In this document: in pieces, positions 19,788 through 28,608 of the stretch | How positions within the stretch are numbered: position 1 is the stretch's first letter | Layout of the letters: each line of letters opens with the position of its first letter | DNA from: Takakia lepidozioides | Taxonomy: Eukaryota > Streptophyta > Takakiopsida > Takakiales > Takakiaceae | Direction: 5' to 3' | NCBI GenBank assembly: GCA_030704615.1 | Contig: JAKLZA010000121.1 | Coordinates: 1 to 28,608 of the forward strand | Length of the DNA stretch: 28,608 nucleotides | The notes under the pieces: model-generated | What the model saw: the letters and a program-made list of their open reading frames with translations, nothing else | Told to the model about the DNA's origin: nothing | Database searches by the model: none | Program-made: the position numbers and the translations under genes

Positions 19788-22004
19788 TCATCCATCACAG
19801 CCGCCTTGGCTGCCAACTCCCTCTGAACCTCGAGCACCTCCCACGTGCCATGGATGCATGCACCCCGTGGTCCTCATATGCTCGCCCCCACTCACTGCCT
19901 GTACCGTCTCGGTAGGCAGAGAGACCATTGAGGGAAGTGTATTCCGCACTCTGCGTTGCTCAGCTAGAGCCAAGCTGATAATCCAGGTCAAGCAATTGAG
20001 ATCCATTGCTTGCCCCAACACTTGACGACGTGATGCCTCAGAAAGAGACGACACCGCCGTGGTACCAGTGGTAAAACCCATTGCCCGCTCACGCTCGTCA
20101 GCATTAGGCTCCACTAACTGCTGCAACTGAGCATCCCACAGGAGGCCAGGTCCACTATCCCGGAAAGCATGCGATCCTGGGAAGCTGAGCAGTGTAGGTA
20201 ATGCTGCTCGTGGTTGACCCACCTTGTTGACCACTGCCAAAGGCGAACGGTCATCGTGTCTCACACGTTGAGACTGCCTCCCTGTGTCCAGAATGTTATC
20301 CACTGTGAGATGTGCTGGCCGCTGCACCCCATCAAATGCACGCTTGAGCAGTGCGGGTGGCATCATGTTAGTCCACCATAGCCGTGGACGATGAGCCCGT
20401 GACCCCACTGTAGCTGCATCTAGCAACACTGCTGACCCAAGCCACGACCGGACTTGATGCACACTGGCCATCACCCTGGCCCGAGAATAGCCCATCAGTG
20501 GCACATTCTCCAAGATGTATGCTGGAGATACAGCTTGATGAAGCTGCAAGTGGCGCAAAACCCGCACCATCTCCCAAAACAGACCCGACCTCGAGTCTCG
20601 CAATCCATTGCCATGCCCGGCTGATGAATGCCCTTGGCAGGGCCAACCTGCCACTACCAGATCAATGGAGCCAACCCGCTCCAAATCCTGCGCCCCCAGC
20701 AACGAAATGTCTGCTGGCAAGGCCTGCTGATATCCACGAATTGCAGACACCGACAACAACTCAGGGTACCGCTGCACCAACTGAGCAACATGGCGAAGTG
20801 AAACGCGTCGTGCAGTCTCATCCCTCTCCACATACAGGTAACGCCGAACTCGTACACCTGCCTGTAACAAAGCAGCCAATCCGGTGCTGATCCCGCCAAA
20901 CAAGTCCAGAAGACAAATGCCTTCATCCGGAGACTGCCACACAATAGGTGTGGTGTCCAATGGAGACAATTGAGGTGGTCCTGGTGCAATCCCCACACTC
21001 TCCTCCTCTCTTGACGGTACAAAAGCCTCCACCCAGGCTTGTTGCACCCGTCGATCAGCATCCCGCTGCAAATCCTTGCTCGTGCCCCACAATGGAGTAT
21101 GAGCAACCATGGTAGGCAACTCCGCCATACCATACATGTCATCCTGCTCTCCCAGAGGTGGTACATCCTCTAAATGAGCATTGCCCTCAAGCAACTCTCT
21201 AGGCCAACTCACTGCCGCTGTGAATGCTGCTAGTGTCGGCATCTTGCCTCGCTGGGCAACCGCAACTCCTCCTATGAACGTCACAGGGAGCTGCACACGC
21301 CGGCCCTCCCCTGACTGCCATGCAGGCCTATAGGAAGCTGACTCCTCCCAAAAATCCAGGGTGAAGCCCATGGGGTACAACACTGCCCCACCAACCAGGA
21401 CATCGTATGAGACTGCGTCTGTCACAATGGCCTTGGCTCGCATCACTGAGCCATCTGTAGGGTGATCCGGCCGTAGTCTGATAGCCAACTCATGCCGTGT
21501 CATGCCCCGAGCCTGCTCCGATCCTCCCAGAGACATCTGTATCTGGAAAGGACAAGGCTCCATATCCGCCTCCGTGAGGCCCAAGCCTGCAATAGCAGCT
21601 CTGCCCAGCATCAGTGGCTGAGCTCCCGAGTCCAACAAGACTCGCAGTGGCCGGTACCTCTTGCCTGCCGGTCCACTCAAACAGAAAATGCCATCCTGGT
21701 TGTCTAACATGACAACTCCAGGTGTCACCATGGCGCGCTCAATGGCTGGCCTAGCTGGCAGCTCCATCAACCTGGCAGCTGCAGCTTGCCATGGCGCCGC
21801 CGTGGCAGTCTTGACCCTCAAATCCGAGGATCCCTCCGGCACTACACCTCCCACTATCTCCGCAGAAGATGAAGTAACCTCCCCACTCTCACAGAGTGTA
21901 GCTGCCAGCCTGAACACCTCAGCTGGTCTTACCCCCGGCATCGCAATCATGGTAGCCAAGAACAATGGAGCCTGGCACACAGATGTGGCCGCTCCTAGCA
22001 GCAC
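19788..22004 (-). CDS. Pol: aspartic protease fused to C5-cytosine DNA methyltransferase
   Basis: Residues counted from 22004. A retropepsin-like protease lies at about 95-215 with the active site LDSGAQPLMLG (D125) and a later ILG-like VLVGG. After a linker comes a complete C5-MTase core at about 362-685 (20921-19950) with motifs in canonical order: I DLFGGISTGLAA (367-378), IV GWPCQGHS (catalytic C456), VI ENV (499-501), VIII RAHRPRLWW (536-544), and motif IX/X-like ERERAMGFTTG then RRQVLGQAMDLN. The ending resembles DNMT3 (fly-wheel of ER..GFP and R..LG). All residues needed for transfer to cytosine C5 appear intact. The position between protease and RT implies release by protease. The frame ends at a TGA after a shift near 19850; the RT-proximal part continues in another frame. 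Confidence 0.9.
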   Translation of the reverse strand: MLLGAATSVCQAPLFLATMIAMPGVRPAEVFRLAATLCESGEVTSSSAEIVGGVVPEGSSDLRVKTATAAPWQAAAARLMELPARPAIERAMVTPGVVMLDNQDGIFCLSGPAGKRYRPLRVLLDSGAQPLMLGRAAIAGLGLTEADMEPCPFQIQMSLGGSEQARGMTRHELAIRLRPDHPTDGSVMRAKAIVTDAVSYDVLVGGAVLYPMGFTLDFWEESASYRPAWQSGEGRRVQLPVTFIGGVAVAQRGKMPTLAAFTAAVSWPRELLEGNAHLEDVPPLGEQDDMYGMAELPTMVAHTPLWGTSKDLQRDADRRVQQAWVEAFVPSREEESVGIAPGPPQLSPLDTTPIVWQSPDEGICLLDLFGGISTGLAALLQAGVRVRRYLYVERDETARRVSLRHVAQLVQRYPELLSVSAIRGYQQALPADISLLGAQDLERVGSIDLVVAGWPCQGHSSAGHGNGLRDSRSGLFWEMVRVLRHLQLHQAVSPAYILENVPLMGYSRARVMASVHQVRSWLGSAVLLDAATVGSRAHRPRLWWTNMMPPALLKRAFDGVQRPAHLTVDNILDTGRQSQRVRHDDRSPLAVVNKVGQPRAALPTLLSFPGSHAFRDSGPGLLWDAQLQQLVEPNADERERAMGFTTGTTAVSSLSEASRRQVLGQAMDLNCLTWIISLALAEQRRVRNTLPSMVSLPTETVQAVSGGEHMRTTGCMHPWHVGGARGSEGVGSQGGCDG

Positions 22005-22815
22005 ACTAGCTGCCGTAGCCTTGGAACACTAGGTAGTGGTGCTGCCTGTGTAGCTCTCCCCAATGGCATAGTAACCTCCGCCTCGGTAATAGTCGGGCGA
22101 GAACTAGGTGCCATGGGTGGCGTCGACACTGTCTCCGCCAATGTGAATGACTGAGGAAGCCTAGCCTGACGGCTTGCCTCCCCACGCTGTGGATCCAACT
22201 CCACCTCTGCACCTCGTGGCTCAGGAACTCGTGCTGCTCCTCGAGTCACGGCTGCAGCAGACTCCACCTGCACTAGTGGTAGTGCTGCTCCACACATGAA
22301 TCCCATGCCTCCCATATCTCCTCCCTCAGGAGCAGGAGGTGGACCATCCGGCCTTAGAGCCGGTACCACCTGAGCTGTAGCCATGGCAGCGAGCCTCTGC
22401 TCTAGCTGCTGAAGCCGGTTGGCCATGCCTTGGTCAACACCCTGACCTCCGCGTCCTTGGCCACGTTGAGCTTGCCCTTGGCTTGCACCTCGTGGCTGGC
22501 CACCTCGTCCTCTCTGGGCTGCTCCACCTCGCCCCCAGCCACCATTGTTCCCTTGGAACTGGCCTGGGCGCAACTCAGGATGCAAACTATAACACTGGGC
22601 CTCTCCATGCCCGTGCTTGCCACAATGCCCACACTGCAACTGTGCAGGCTGTGCATGTGCCGACCCTTTGCCTCCCTCTGGGCAATCCTTCTTGACATGG
22701 GGTCCTCCACATGTCCAGCACACCACATCCGCCCGTTGTTGGCCAGCAAATGAAGGAGAGACCCCTGCATTTGAGGTCCTCTCTGCCCTTCCCTGAGCTT
22801 CACCTGAGCCCCCTT
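21995..22815 (-). CDS. Gag nucleocapsid segment with two zinc knuckles
   Basis: This frame takes over from gag at a C-run (22809-22813; GGGGG in the sense strand). It carries two knuckles: CWTCGGPHVKKDC (CX2CX3HX4C, one residue short of the usual spacing) and CGHCGKHGHGEAQC (canonical CX2CX4HX4C), followed by a Gly/Arg/Gln-rich RNA-binding-like stretch (RGGAAQRGRGGQPRG). Such knuckles package the genomic RNA. It ends at a TAG at 21995, and the protease frame starts about 25-30 bp upstream in another frame. A frame change between nucleocapsid and protease could be recoding or an indel. Confidence 0.8.
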
Positions 22816-23727
22816 GTTGCCTTGAGCACGTTGAGGTAGTGGTTGGCTAGGAGCACCACTACCCCGTGGTGTCTCCTTAGCAAATCCCACCATGACCACT
22901 CGTTCCTCCACCATGTTGAGCTCTATCCGCTCTGCCAGCAAAAACACATTTGCTAAGGTGGGTTGGGCCGCTTGTAGGAGAGTTGCATCCCGCACCCTTC
23001 TCCTCAGCTCCTTGTCCAATATCCCATACCAGAATTGGACTGCCTGAGCTTCCGTAACCCCTTGGGTTACATTTATCAAGCGCCTCATGCGAGTGAAAGC
23101 CTCCCTCAAGCTCTCGGTCGGCTTCCGTTGGAACTCTTGCAAGCTCCGCAACTTCTCTGTCCTCACCCCTTGGTAGTTCCCTCTCAACTCTTCGAAGAAC
23201 TCCACAACAGGGTTGAAGGCAGGCACGGGTGCTAGTGCTGGTGCGGTAGTGGCTTGGGTGGACGTCGTAGCTACTGTACCACCAGTCCCACTGCTGCTTG
23301 CTGAAGCTGCCGGTGCAGCGGCAGGTGTAGCCACTGCCCTCGTGGCTCTAGTGCCCCTAGTGATGGAGACATAGTCGGGTGACCAGTACATCCTCCACTC
23401 CTCGATCTCAACCTCATGCCCCCGCCTGAACTCATGGTAATCATCCATAGGCGGCCCCTCAAGGTGCTGAAACAGCCCTTTCCATGCCATGAACGGCGTA
23501 AATAGTTGTGGATTGCGCATTTGCTGCAAATCACACCAACTATCAAACTCTTGGATAAAATCATCCAACTCAATGGTGCCCACCGCCCCAGAGTACCTTC
23601 GTGGCCCCTTGGTAGCTCCATACATCTCCTCCATTGTGTCCCACAATAATGGCAAAGAAACAACTTGCACCGCCTGTATGAGCCCTCCTGATTCACAATC
23701 CGAATCAGAACCTTCCGTGGAAGACAC
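22402..23727 (-). CDS. gag: Gag polyprotein, capsid part
   Basis: The capsid-like retrotransposon gag domain spans about residues 172-275: EFFEELRGNYQG..., TESLREAFTRMRRLI and FWYGILDKELRRRV, typical of Ty3/gypsy gag. The N-terminus is acidic and Ser-rich, then a Trp-rich stretch and an Ala/Thr/Pro linker (residues 130-170). The reading frame is bounded upstream by a TAG about 15 bp before 23727; the first in-frame ATG is at residue 32, so translation starts there, or from a non-ATG or spliced start. The genuine gag frame ends near 22814; the downstream 400 bp reads zinc-knuckle sequence out of frame. Confidence 0.85.
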   Translation of the reverse strand: MSSTEGSDSDCESGGLIQAVQVVSLPLLWDTMEEMYGATKGPRRYSGAVGTIELDDFIQEFDSWCDLQQMRNPQLFTPFMAWKGLFQHLEGPPMDDYHEFRRGHEVEIEEWRMYWSPDYVSITRGTRATRAVATPAAAPAASASSSGTGGTVATTSTQATTAPALAPVPAFNPVVEFFEELRGNYQGVRTEKLRSLQEFQRKPTESLREAFTRMRRLINVTQGVTEAQAVQFWYGILDKELRRRVRDATLLQAAQPTLANVFLLAERIELNMVEERVVMVGFAKETPRGSGAPSQPLPQRAQGNKGAQVKLREGQRGPQMQGSLLHLLANNGRMWCAGHVEDPMSRRIAQREAKGRHMHSLHSCSVGIVASTGMERPSVIVCILSCAQASSKGTMVAGGEVEQPREDEVASHEVQAKGKLNVAKDAEVRVLTKAWPTGFSS

Positions 23728-24049
23728 AGGAGGTGAAGGTGGGCTCTAAACCGCACACCTCGTCTCGTGTACCCACTGTCCCTAACCCCCTCTCCACAAG
23801 GTAACCGGGTAGAGAACCTGTTGCGGCTTATGGTTTGGAATACTAAGTTCCTAACATAGCCTACACCTGAACTTGCATGACCATGGGAATATCATGAAGA
23901 TATCCTCACCGCCCTCCACGAGCTTCAAATTCGGCCTTCCAGACCACATGCCAGTCCTTAGTCCACCAGTGCCTCCACAAGTCAGCACAGGCCATCCCAG
24001 GTCAACACGGGCCACCACAGACCAGCACAGGCCCACACACATCAGCTCA

Positions 24050-25800
24050 CTGGTCACACAGCCGTCACAGTCCCCAGGCCACTGGGCACAGCACAGCCTG
24101 TCACAGCCCCTCACGCTCGTCACAGCCCTCAAGCTCAGGCACAGCCTGTCACAGCCCCAAGGCCTCAGGCGCGGCCTATCCCACACAGCCCCTCACAGCG
24201 TCACAGCCCCAAATCATGGGCACAGCGTGTCACGGCCCGTCACAGCCCGTCACAGCCTCAAAGGCCTCAGGCACAAGCCTTGCACAGCCCATCACATCCC
24301 CAAAGCCTCAGGCACGGCCTGTCACAGCCCTCACAGCCCGTCACAGCCCCAAAGGCCTCAGCGGCCTGTCACAGCCCCTCACAGCCCGTCACAGCCCCAA
24401 AGCCATGGGCACGGCCTGTCACAGCCCTCACACCCAGGCCATGGGCACGCCTGTCACACACACAGCCCCTCCAGCCCGTCACAGCCCCAAAGGCCAGGCA
24501 CGGCCTGTCACAGCCCCCACAGCCCGTCACAGCCCAAAGGCCATGGGCACGGCCTGTCACAGCCCTCCAGCCCGTCACAGCTCAAAGGCCTCAGGCACGG
24601 CCTGTCACAGCCCATCACAGCCCCAAAGCCTCAGGCACGGCCTGTCACAGCCCCTCACAGCCCGTCACAGCCCCAAAGGCCTCAGGCACGGCCTTCACAG
24701 CCCCTCACAGTCACAGCCCCTCACAGCCCTTCACAGCCCCAAAGGCCTCAGGCACGGCCTGTCACAGCCCCTCACAGCCCGTCACAGCCCCAAAGGCCTC
24801 AGGCACGGCCTGTCACACCCTCACAGCCCCTCACAGCCCGTCACAGCCCCAAAGGCCATGGGCAGGCACGGCCCCTGTCACAGCCCGTCACAGCCCAAGG
24901 CCCATGGCACGGCCTGTCACACCAGCCCCTCACAGCCCGTCACAGCCCCAAGGCCTCAGGCACGGCCTGTCACAGCCCCTCACAGCCCGTCACACAGCCC
25001 AAAGGCCATGGGCACGGCCTGTCACAGCCCCCTCACAGCCCGTCACAGCCTCAAGGCCTCAGCACGGCCTGTCACAGCCCCTCACAGCCCCAAAGGCCTC
25101 AGGCACGGCCTGTCACAGCCCCTCACATCACAGCCCGTCACAGCCCAAAGCCTCAGCGCGGCCCCCCCTGTCACAGCCCTTCACAGCCCCCAAGGCCATG
25201 GGCACGGCCTGTCACAGCCCCCCTCACAGCCCGTCACAGCCCCAAGGCCTCAAGGCCTCAGGCGGCCTGTCACAGCCCCTCACAGCCCGTCACAGCCCCA
25301 AAGGCCATGGGCACAGCCTGTCACAGCCCCCTCACAGCCCGTCACAACGCCTCAAAGGCCTCAGGCACGGCCTGTCACAGCCTGCACACAGCCCGTCACA
25401 GCCCCACAGGCACAGGGCCAGCCTGTCACAGCCCTCACAGCCCTCACAGCCTCAAAGCCTCAGGCACGGCCTGTCACAGCCCCTCACAGCCCACATCACA
25501 GCCCCAAGGCCAGGGCACAGCCTGTCACAGCCCGTCACAGCCCCACAGGCCTCAGGGCACAGCCTGTCACAGCCACACAGCCCGCACAGCCCGTCACAGC
25601 CCAAAAAGGCCACGGGCACACAGCCTGACCAGCCCTTCACAACAGCCCCACAGGGCACAGGGCACAGCCTGTCACAGCCCATCACAGCTTGCCACACACA
25701 GCCCCACAGCCCGTCACAGCCCGTCACACCAACACCACAGCTCTCCACAGCACAGCCTGACACAGCCCGTCACAGCCCGTCACAGCTGGCCACAGCTGCC
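24050..25800. repeat. CACAGCC minisatellite in the retroelement leader
   Basis: About 1.75 kb built from a 10-bp word cacagccc(c/g)t, assembled into a higher unit of about 51 bp: cacggcctgt, two or three tcacagccc words, then ccaaaggcctcagg or ccaaaggccatggg. Good units lie at 24636-24686 and near 24751. Because units are near multiples of three without stops, all three plus-strand frames stay open for 470-660 codons; these are not genes. It lies in the untranslated leader between 5' LTR and gag. Confidence 0.9.
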
Positions 25801-27291
25801 ACTGCCCCACACTGGCTTAGCCATTTCTCCAAGGGGTTTAGCCACGCCAAGCTAGGGTTTGTGTCTCTTGGACTCTAGGCTTCTTTCCACCGAGCTATGG
25901 TGGCTGTGAGGAAATCAGCAAGGTATCCTTGCTCTTTCGGCTCCCACACACACCACCATAGTAGCCCTAAGCCATGAGGTGGTTGCCACAAACCAAGCCT
26001 TCTTTCTCACTTAGCCTCCCAAACACGCCACTAAACTCAATGGCAAACAACCAAGCCCTGCTGGTTCCCAGCCCTTGTGAGCACTCATTCAAGCACTCTC
26101 CTCTCATTGGCCATAGCATCTGTCTTAGAGCCTATTCCAGCCCCCTACCCTGCTGCTTCAAGAGTTGCGCTCCTTCAAGCTTGAAGTTGAAACCCCAACT
26201 CACATAGGCCCTACAAGTGCTTTTCTTTCACTCCAAGTGGAAACCAGCCCTAGACCTTCCGTTCTTCTGCTCTCTAAAGCTTGAAAACAAGAGCCTCAAT
26301 GGGCTGAAGGCATGCTCCACACATGCCCCACTCTCACCATAAAAGAATCAGCTCCTTTGCTTCATTTCTTGCACCCACAACCTGAAATACAAGCTTCAGC
26401 AGGCTGAAAGCATGCTCCACATGCCCTACAGGGAAACCAGCCCCTTCCTTCCTTTCTTGCACTCCCACACCTAAAGTGCAAGCCTTCACCAGGCTGATAG
26501 CATGCTCCACACATGCATTGCCCTCACATAAGGGAAGTCAGCCCTTCCCTCTTCCTTGCTTGCCCTCCAAGCTTGAAGATGGAAGCTTCAATGAGCTGAA
26601 TACATGCTCCACACATGCAACCTCTTCACACAAGAGATATCAGCCCCCTATCTTGGCTCCTTGGCTCCTTGATGCTCTCTAAGACAAGACTAAGCACTCC
26701 ATAGCCTTTGCCAAGCTCCTGAAACCCTAAGGCTTACATTTCCAGCCACAAGACACTTCTCTTGTGGTGCAAGAGCTCTTCTTTCAAGCTCTGTAACCCT
26801 AGGTGCACATTCCATGGCCTTGCCGCACCTCTTAGCTCCTGTTCCAGCCCTGCTCTCGCCATGACAAGAGCCCTCTCAATGCTGAAGCTCGAGATTGAAA
26901 CCCAATCTCACCATACTCCACAAAGTGCACTGATTTGCCCCAAGCCAAATCAGCCCTTTCGCTTGGTCTTGCAATCCTTCACACAATGACAGCTCGCATT
27001 CCCAAGTCCAGTTCTCAGCTTTGCCACCAAAGCCACTATAACCTGCTCTTGACTGGTCCTCTTCCCAATCGTGCTTGCTCATGCATGTACACAATCTGAA
27101 ACCATCAAGGTGCTCTGGAATTACCTACAGTATGGTGCTTTCATCTCTGAAGCTGAAGATCGAATGCCAAGGTTTACCACCTCGTAACCCACATCGCCTC
27201 CGCTTCTAACAACCAAGAGCTCCACGGTGCTCCTTGCATAACAACTTGGTTTCTCTCATTCTCAAGCAAAAACCACAAGTGCTACAACTAA
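25801..27291. other. Retroelement leader, upstream part
   Basis: C/T-rich on the plus strand without convincing genes. A degenerate repeat of about 95-105 bp occurs four times, marked by gctgaa(a/t)gcatgctccacacatgc-like cores near 26297, 26398, 26490 and 26590. Elsewhere I see only short low-complexity runs. Confidence 0.5.
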
Positions 27292-27318
27292 CTCGTATCT
27301 AGCACTCATAGATACGAG
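27292..27318. other. Perfect hairpin beside the primer-binding site
   Basis: CTCGTATCT (27292-27300) and AGATACGAG (27310-27318) are perfect reverse complements with a 9-nt loop. The right arm touches the first base of the candidate primer-binding site, so the structure would form in the genomic RNA next to it. Confidence 0.6.
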
Positions 27319-27333
27319 CTCATCTTTCTCGAG
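27318..27333 (-). promoter_or_regulatory. Candidate self-priming primer-binding site
   Basis: Directly abutting the 5' LTR, the sense strand reads CTCGAGAAAGATGAGC. It is perfectly complementary to an LTR-internal stretch at 27496-27511 (sense GCTCATCTTTCTCGAG), 17 nt counting the first LTR base. No TGG-type tRNA-complementary site is seen. Tf1-like elements prime with the 5' end of their own RNA in this way. The 3' LTR has the internal stretch but not the site beside it, as expected. Confidence 0.55.
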
Positions 27334-27657
27334 TGATAAAGAGAAGAATACAAGCACAAGCTCATGCGCTCACAAAGCTGAAGCATAAACTCATGCATAT
27401 ATAACCTCATCACTCAAATACAAGTCAAGCCAAGTGCACCCCACGCCATGGGGAATCCACACTACGGCGCCATAGCTAGGCGCGGTGAGGCTCAACTCGA
27501 GAAAGATGAGCCTCCCGCGCTTGCCGTGAAGATAACCACTCCAGGGCCTAAATCTGCCTTGACCCCTGGATTGACACTTGGGCCAATCCCAAATGTCAAT
27601 ATGTAAAAGCTAGCTATTTCCTAGCTAGTTTCACACTAGTGGTAAAATAACTTGACA
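27334..27657 (-). repeat. 5' LTR (324 bp)
   Basis: TG...CA-bounded copy of the 15774-16100 LTR. On the minus strand a TTATATATGC box lies at about 27396-27405 and could be the TATA box for transcription into the element, although it sits downstream of the priming complement at 27496-27511. It directly adjoins flanking DNA at 27658. Confidence 0.9.
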
Positions 27658-28281
27658 ATTTCTTGAAGTTAGCAAATGCTGGAAAATGCTTATCTTGCTG
27701 GAGGATCTCACCAGCAGATTGACTCTTAGAACACGCTACAACTCGCTTTTCAAGCATGGGAACCTCTCCCCGATCTCAACATAGCATGGGAAGAGAGCTA
27801 ATGGGAACACAGGATAATGTGAAAAACCTGATAGGGGTTTAAATCAGGATAAGCGATCCCCATCTTCCCAACGTATGAAATGACATGGGATAAGAGCACA
27901 TCATGAGGATTTAAACCGGCTCATGTACAATGTAAGTTGGTCATGTCCCTGGATGGATGAAAGTTACAGATGGATGAAAATTATGAGGAAGAATGAAAAT
28001 GGATGAAATCAGCGGATGAAACCATGGATGGATGAATTATGGCTGGATTTTCTGGACGGATGACAATGGATGGAGGAAAACACGTGGTTGGATCTGGTCC
28101 GTTCAGGTGGAGGGCGTATATCTGAAGGATTTTAATATATATATTAATGAACACTCTAGGGAAAATTAATTAAAAACTTTAACTAGGTGTCGGTGCTTAA
28201 ATGCACCAATGATGATTTATTATTTTTCTAAGGATGAATGAAAGTCGTCAAAACAAGTGACGGATGTAGGGCAACGACTGG
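27658..28281. other. Right flank, GGATGAA repeats
   Basis: A/T-rich DNA without a supported gene. From about 27945 to 28090 it contains many ggatgaa/tggatgga words, the complement of the ATTCATCC words at 10430-10790. Confidence 0.5.
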
Positions 28282-28375
28282 TATAAATCAGCCCGGCGAA
28301 GGGAGAACAGCGACAATCAAGTTCTTATTTCTCTCGCTCCCTCTCTTCCTCTTCGCTCTCTCCCTCTTCGTTTTA
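28282..28375 (+). promoter_or_regulatory. Possible plant core promoter at the edge
   Basis: TATAAA at 28282-28287 is followed 40-90 bp on by a pyrimidine-rich CTCTCGCTCCCTCTC-type tract (about 28330-28374), the TATA plus Y-patch layout common in plant promoters. No coding frame follows in the remaining 230 bp. Confidence 0.35.
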
Positions 28376-28608
28376 ATGTAGGCTAGATGTTGTAGTGAAG
28401 AGAACGGTGTATATGAACTGGTTTTTGATTAAATATACAGCCGCAAGCCGTTGGGATCAAGGTGTCGTGTTAGTGGACGGAGTTTAGCTATTTCATGAGC
28501 ATGAGCGGCATGAGCGGAATAGTAACACAATCGGTTTTTCATGAGCAGAAGTACAAATTTCGAAATAAAAAAACAATTAAAAACATTAATTTAATGCAAT
28601 GTGTCAGG

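Larger units (their letters stand above)
15774..27657 (-). mobile_element. Ty3/gypsy retrotransposon carrying a DNA methyltransferase and a PHD finger
   Basis: An element of about 11.9 kb read leftward. Right LTR 27334-27657 (5'), left LTR 15774-16100 (3'), both TG...CA, differing by one substitution and two short indels. Order after the 5' LTR: primer-binding-like site 27318-27333, long repetitive leader, gag, two zinc knuckles, protease, C5-cytosine methyltransferase, RT, RNase H, integrase, PHD finger, then a G-run polypurine tract. RT before integrase places it in Ty3/gypsy. The coding region uses five frame segments joined by shifts near 22814, 22025, 19850 and 17205 plus a TAG at 19673-19675. 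No matching target-site duplication is visible outside the LTRs. LTR similarity implies recent insertion. DNMT-bearing gypsy elements have been reported in charophyte algae; this appears to be of that type. Confidence 0.9.

Noticed and set aside
20654-21166. 170-codon minus-strand ORF in another frame
   Set aside because: Shadow of the protease-DNMT frame; no motif seen.
23873-25878. Three overlapping long plus-strand ORFs (660, 470 and 532 codons) rich in Ser-Pro-Gln
   Set aside because: All three frames are open only because the 10/51-bp repeat lacks stop codons; the DNA is the antisense of the retroelement leader.
27300-27333. A tRNA-type primer-binding site next to the 5' LTR
   Set aside because: I looked for a TGG-starting tRNA 3'-end complement on the sense strand and did not find one.
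1-28608. tRNA or rRNA genes
   Set aside because: I recognised no cloverleaf-type A/B boxes or conserved rRNA segments by eye; a covariance-model scan would be decisive.

Overview
The window looks like nuclear DNA of a plant-lineage eukaryote. Genes are split by short GT-AG introns, SWIM-type Mutator-like (MULE) transposase genes are common, and a large Ty3/gypsy retrotransposon occupies the right half. A Ty3/gypsy element carrying a cytosine-5 DNA methyltransferase has been reported from charophyte (streptophyte) algae, so a charophyte such as Chara is my best guess. This is inference from gene content; no species marker is visible.

Layout. (1) 331-3845 (-): a SWIM-zinc-finger, MULE-type transposase locus whose coding signal keeps changing frame; probably a decayed transposase. 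(2) 4788-10303 (+): a gene of at least ten exons encoding a protein of about 1,100 residues. It has a ParB/sulfiredoxin-like segment near the N-terminus and, at the C-terminus, a fold laid out like beta-class N4/N6 amino-methyltransferases but with degenerate catalytic motifs. Two of its introns hold 11 copies of a 20-bp inverted repeat. One in-frame TGA splits the reading frame. (3) 10886-13143 (+): a cluster of ACGT (G-box/C-box) elements, then exons of a Ulp1/SENP-like (C48) cysteine protease. (4) 13321-15540: GACTG-rich repeats, a 4 x 66-bp tandem array and a 5'-incomplete second MULE transposase (-) with one in-frame TGA. (5) 15774-27657 (-): a Ty3/gypsy element of about 11.9 kb with near-identical 324/327-bp LTRs. 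It carries gag, zinc knuckles, protease, a DNMT3-like C5-cytosine methyltransferase with all key motifs, RT, RNase H, integrase and a terminal PHD finger. Its 3.6-kb leader holds a 1.75-kb minisatellite. (6) 27658-28608: A/T-rich flank with GGATGAA repeats and a possible plant-type promoter at the edge.

How it fits together. Two unrelated DNA-methyltransferase-like proteins lie within 15 kb, one in a retroelement with intact motifs and one in an intron-rich gene with eroded motifs. The retroelement could methylate DNA (its own cDNA or its insertion site) and might read histone marks through its PHD finger. A 16-17 nt complementarity between the LTR and the sequence directly beside the 5' LTR suggests Tf1-style self-priming instead of a tRNA primer. 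Several frames carry single stops or one-base shifts, so activity of this copy is doubtful unless these are sequence errors or recoding sites.
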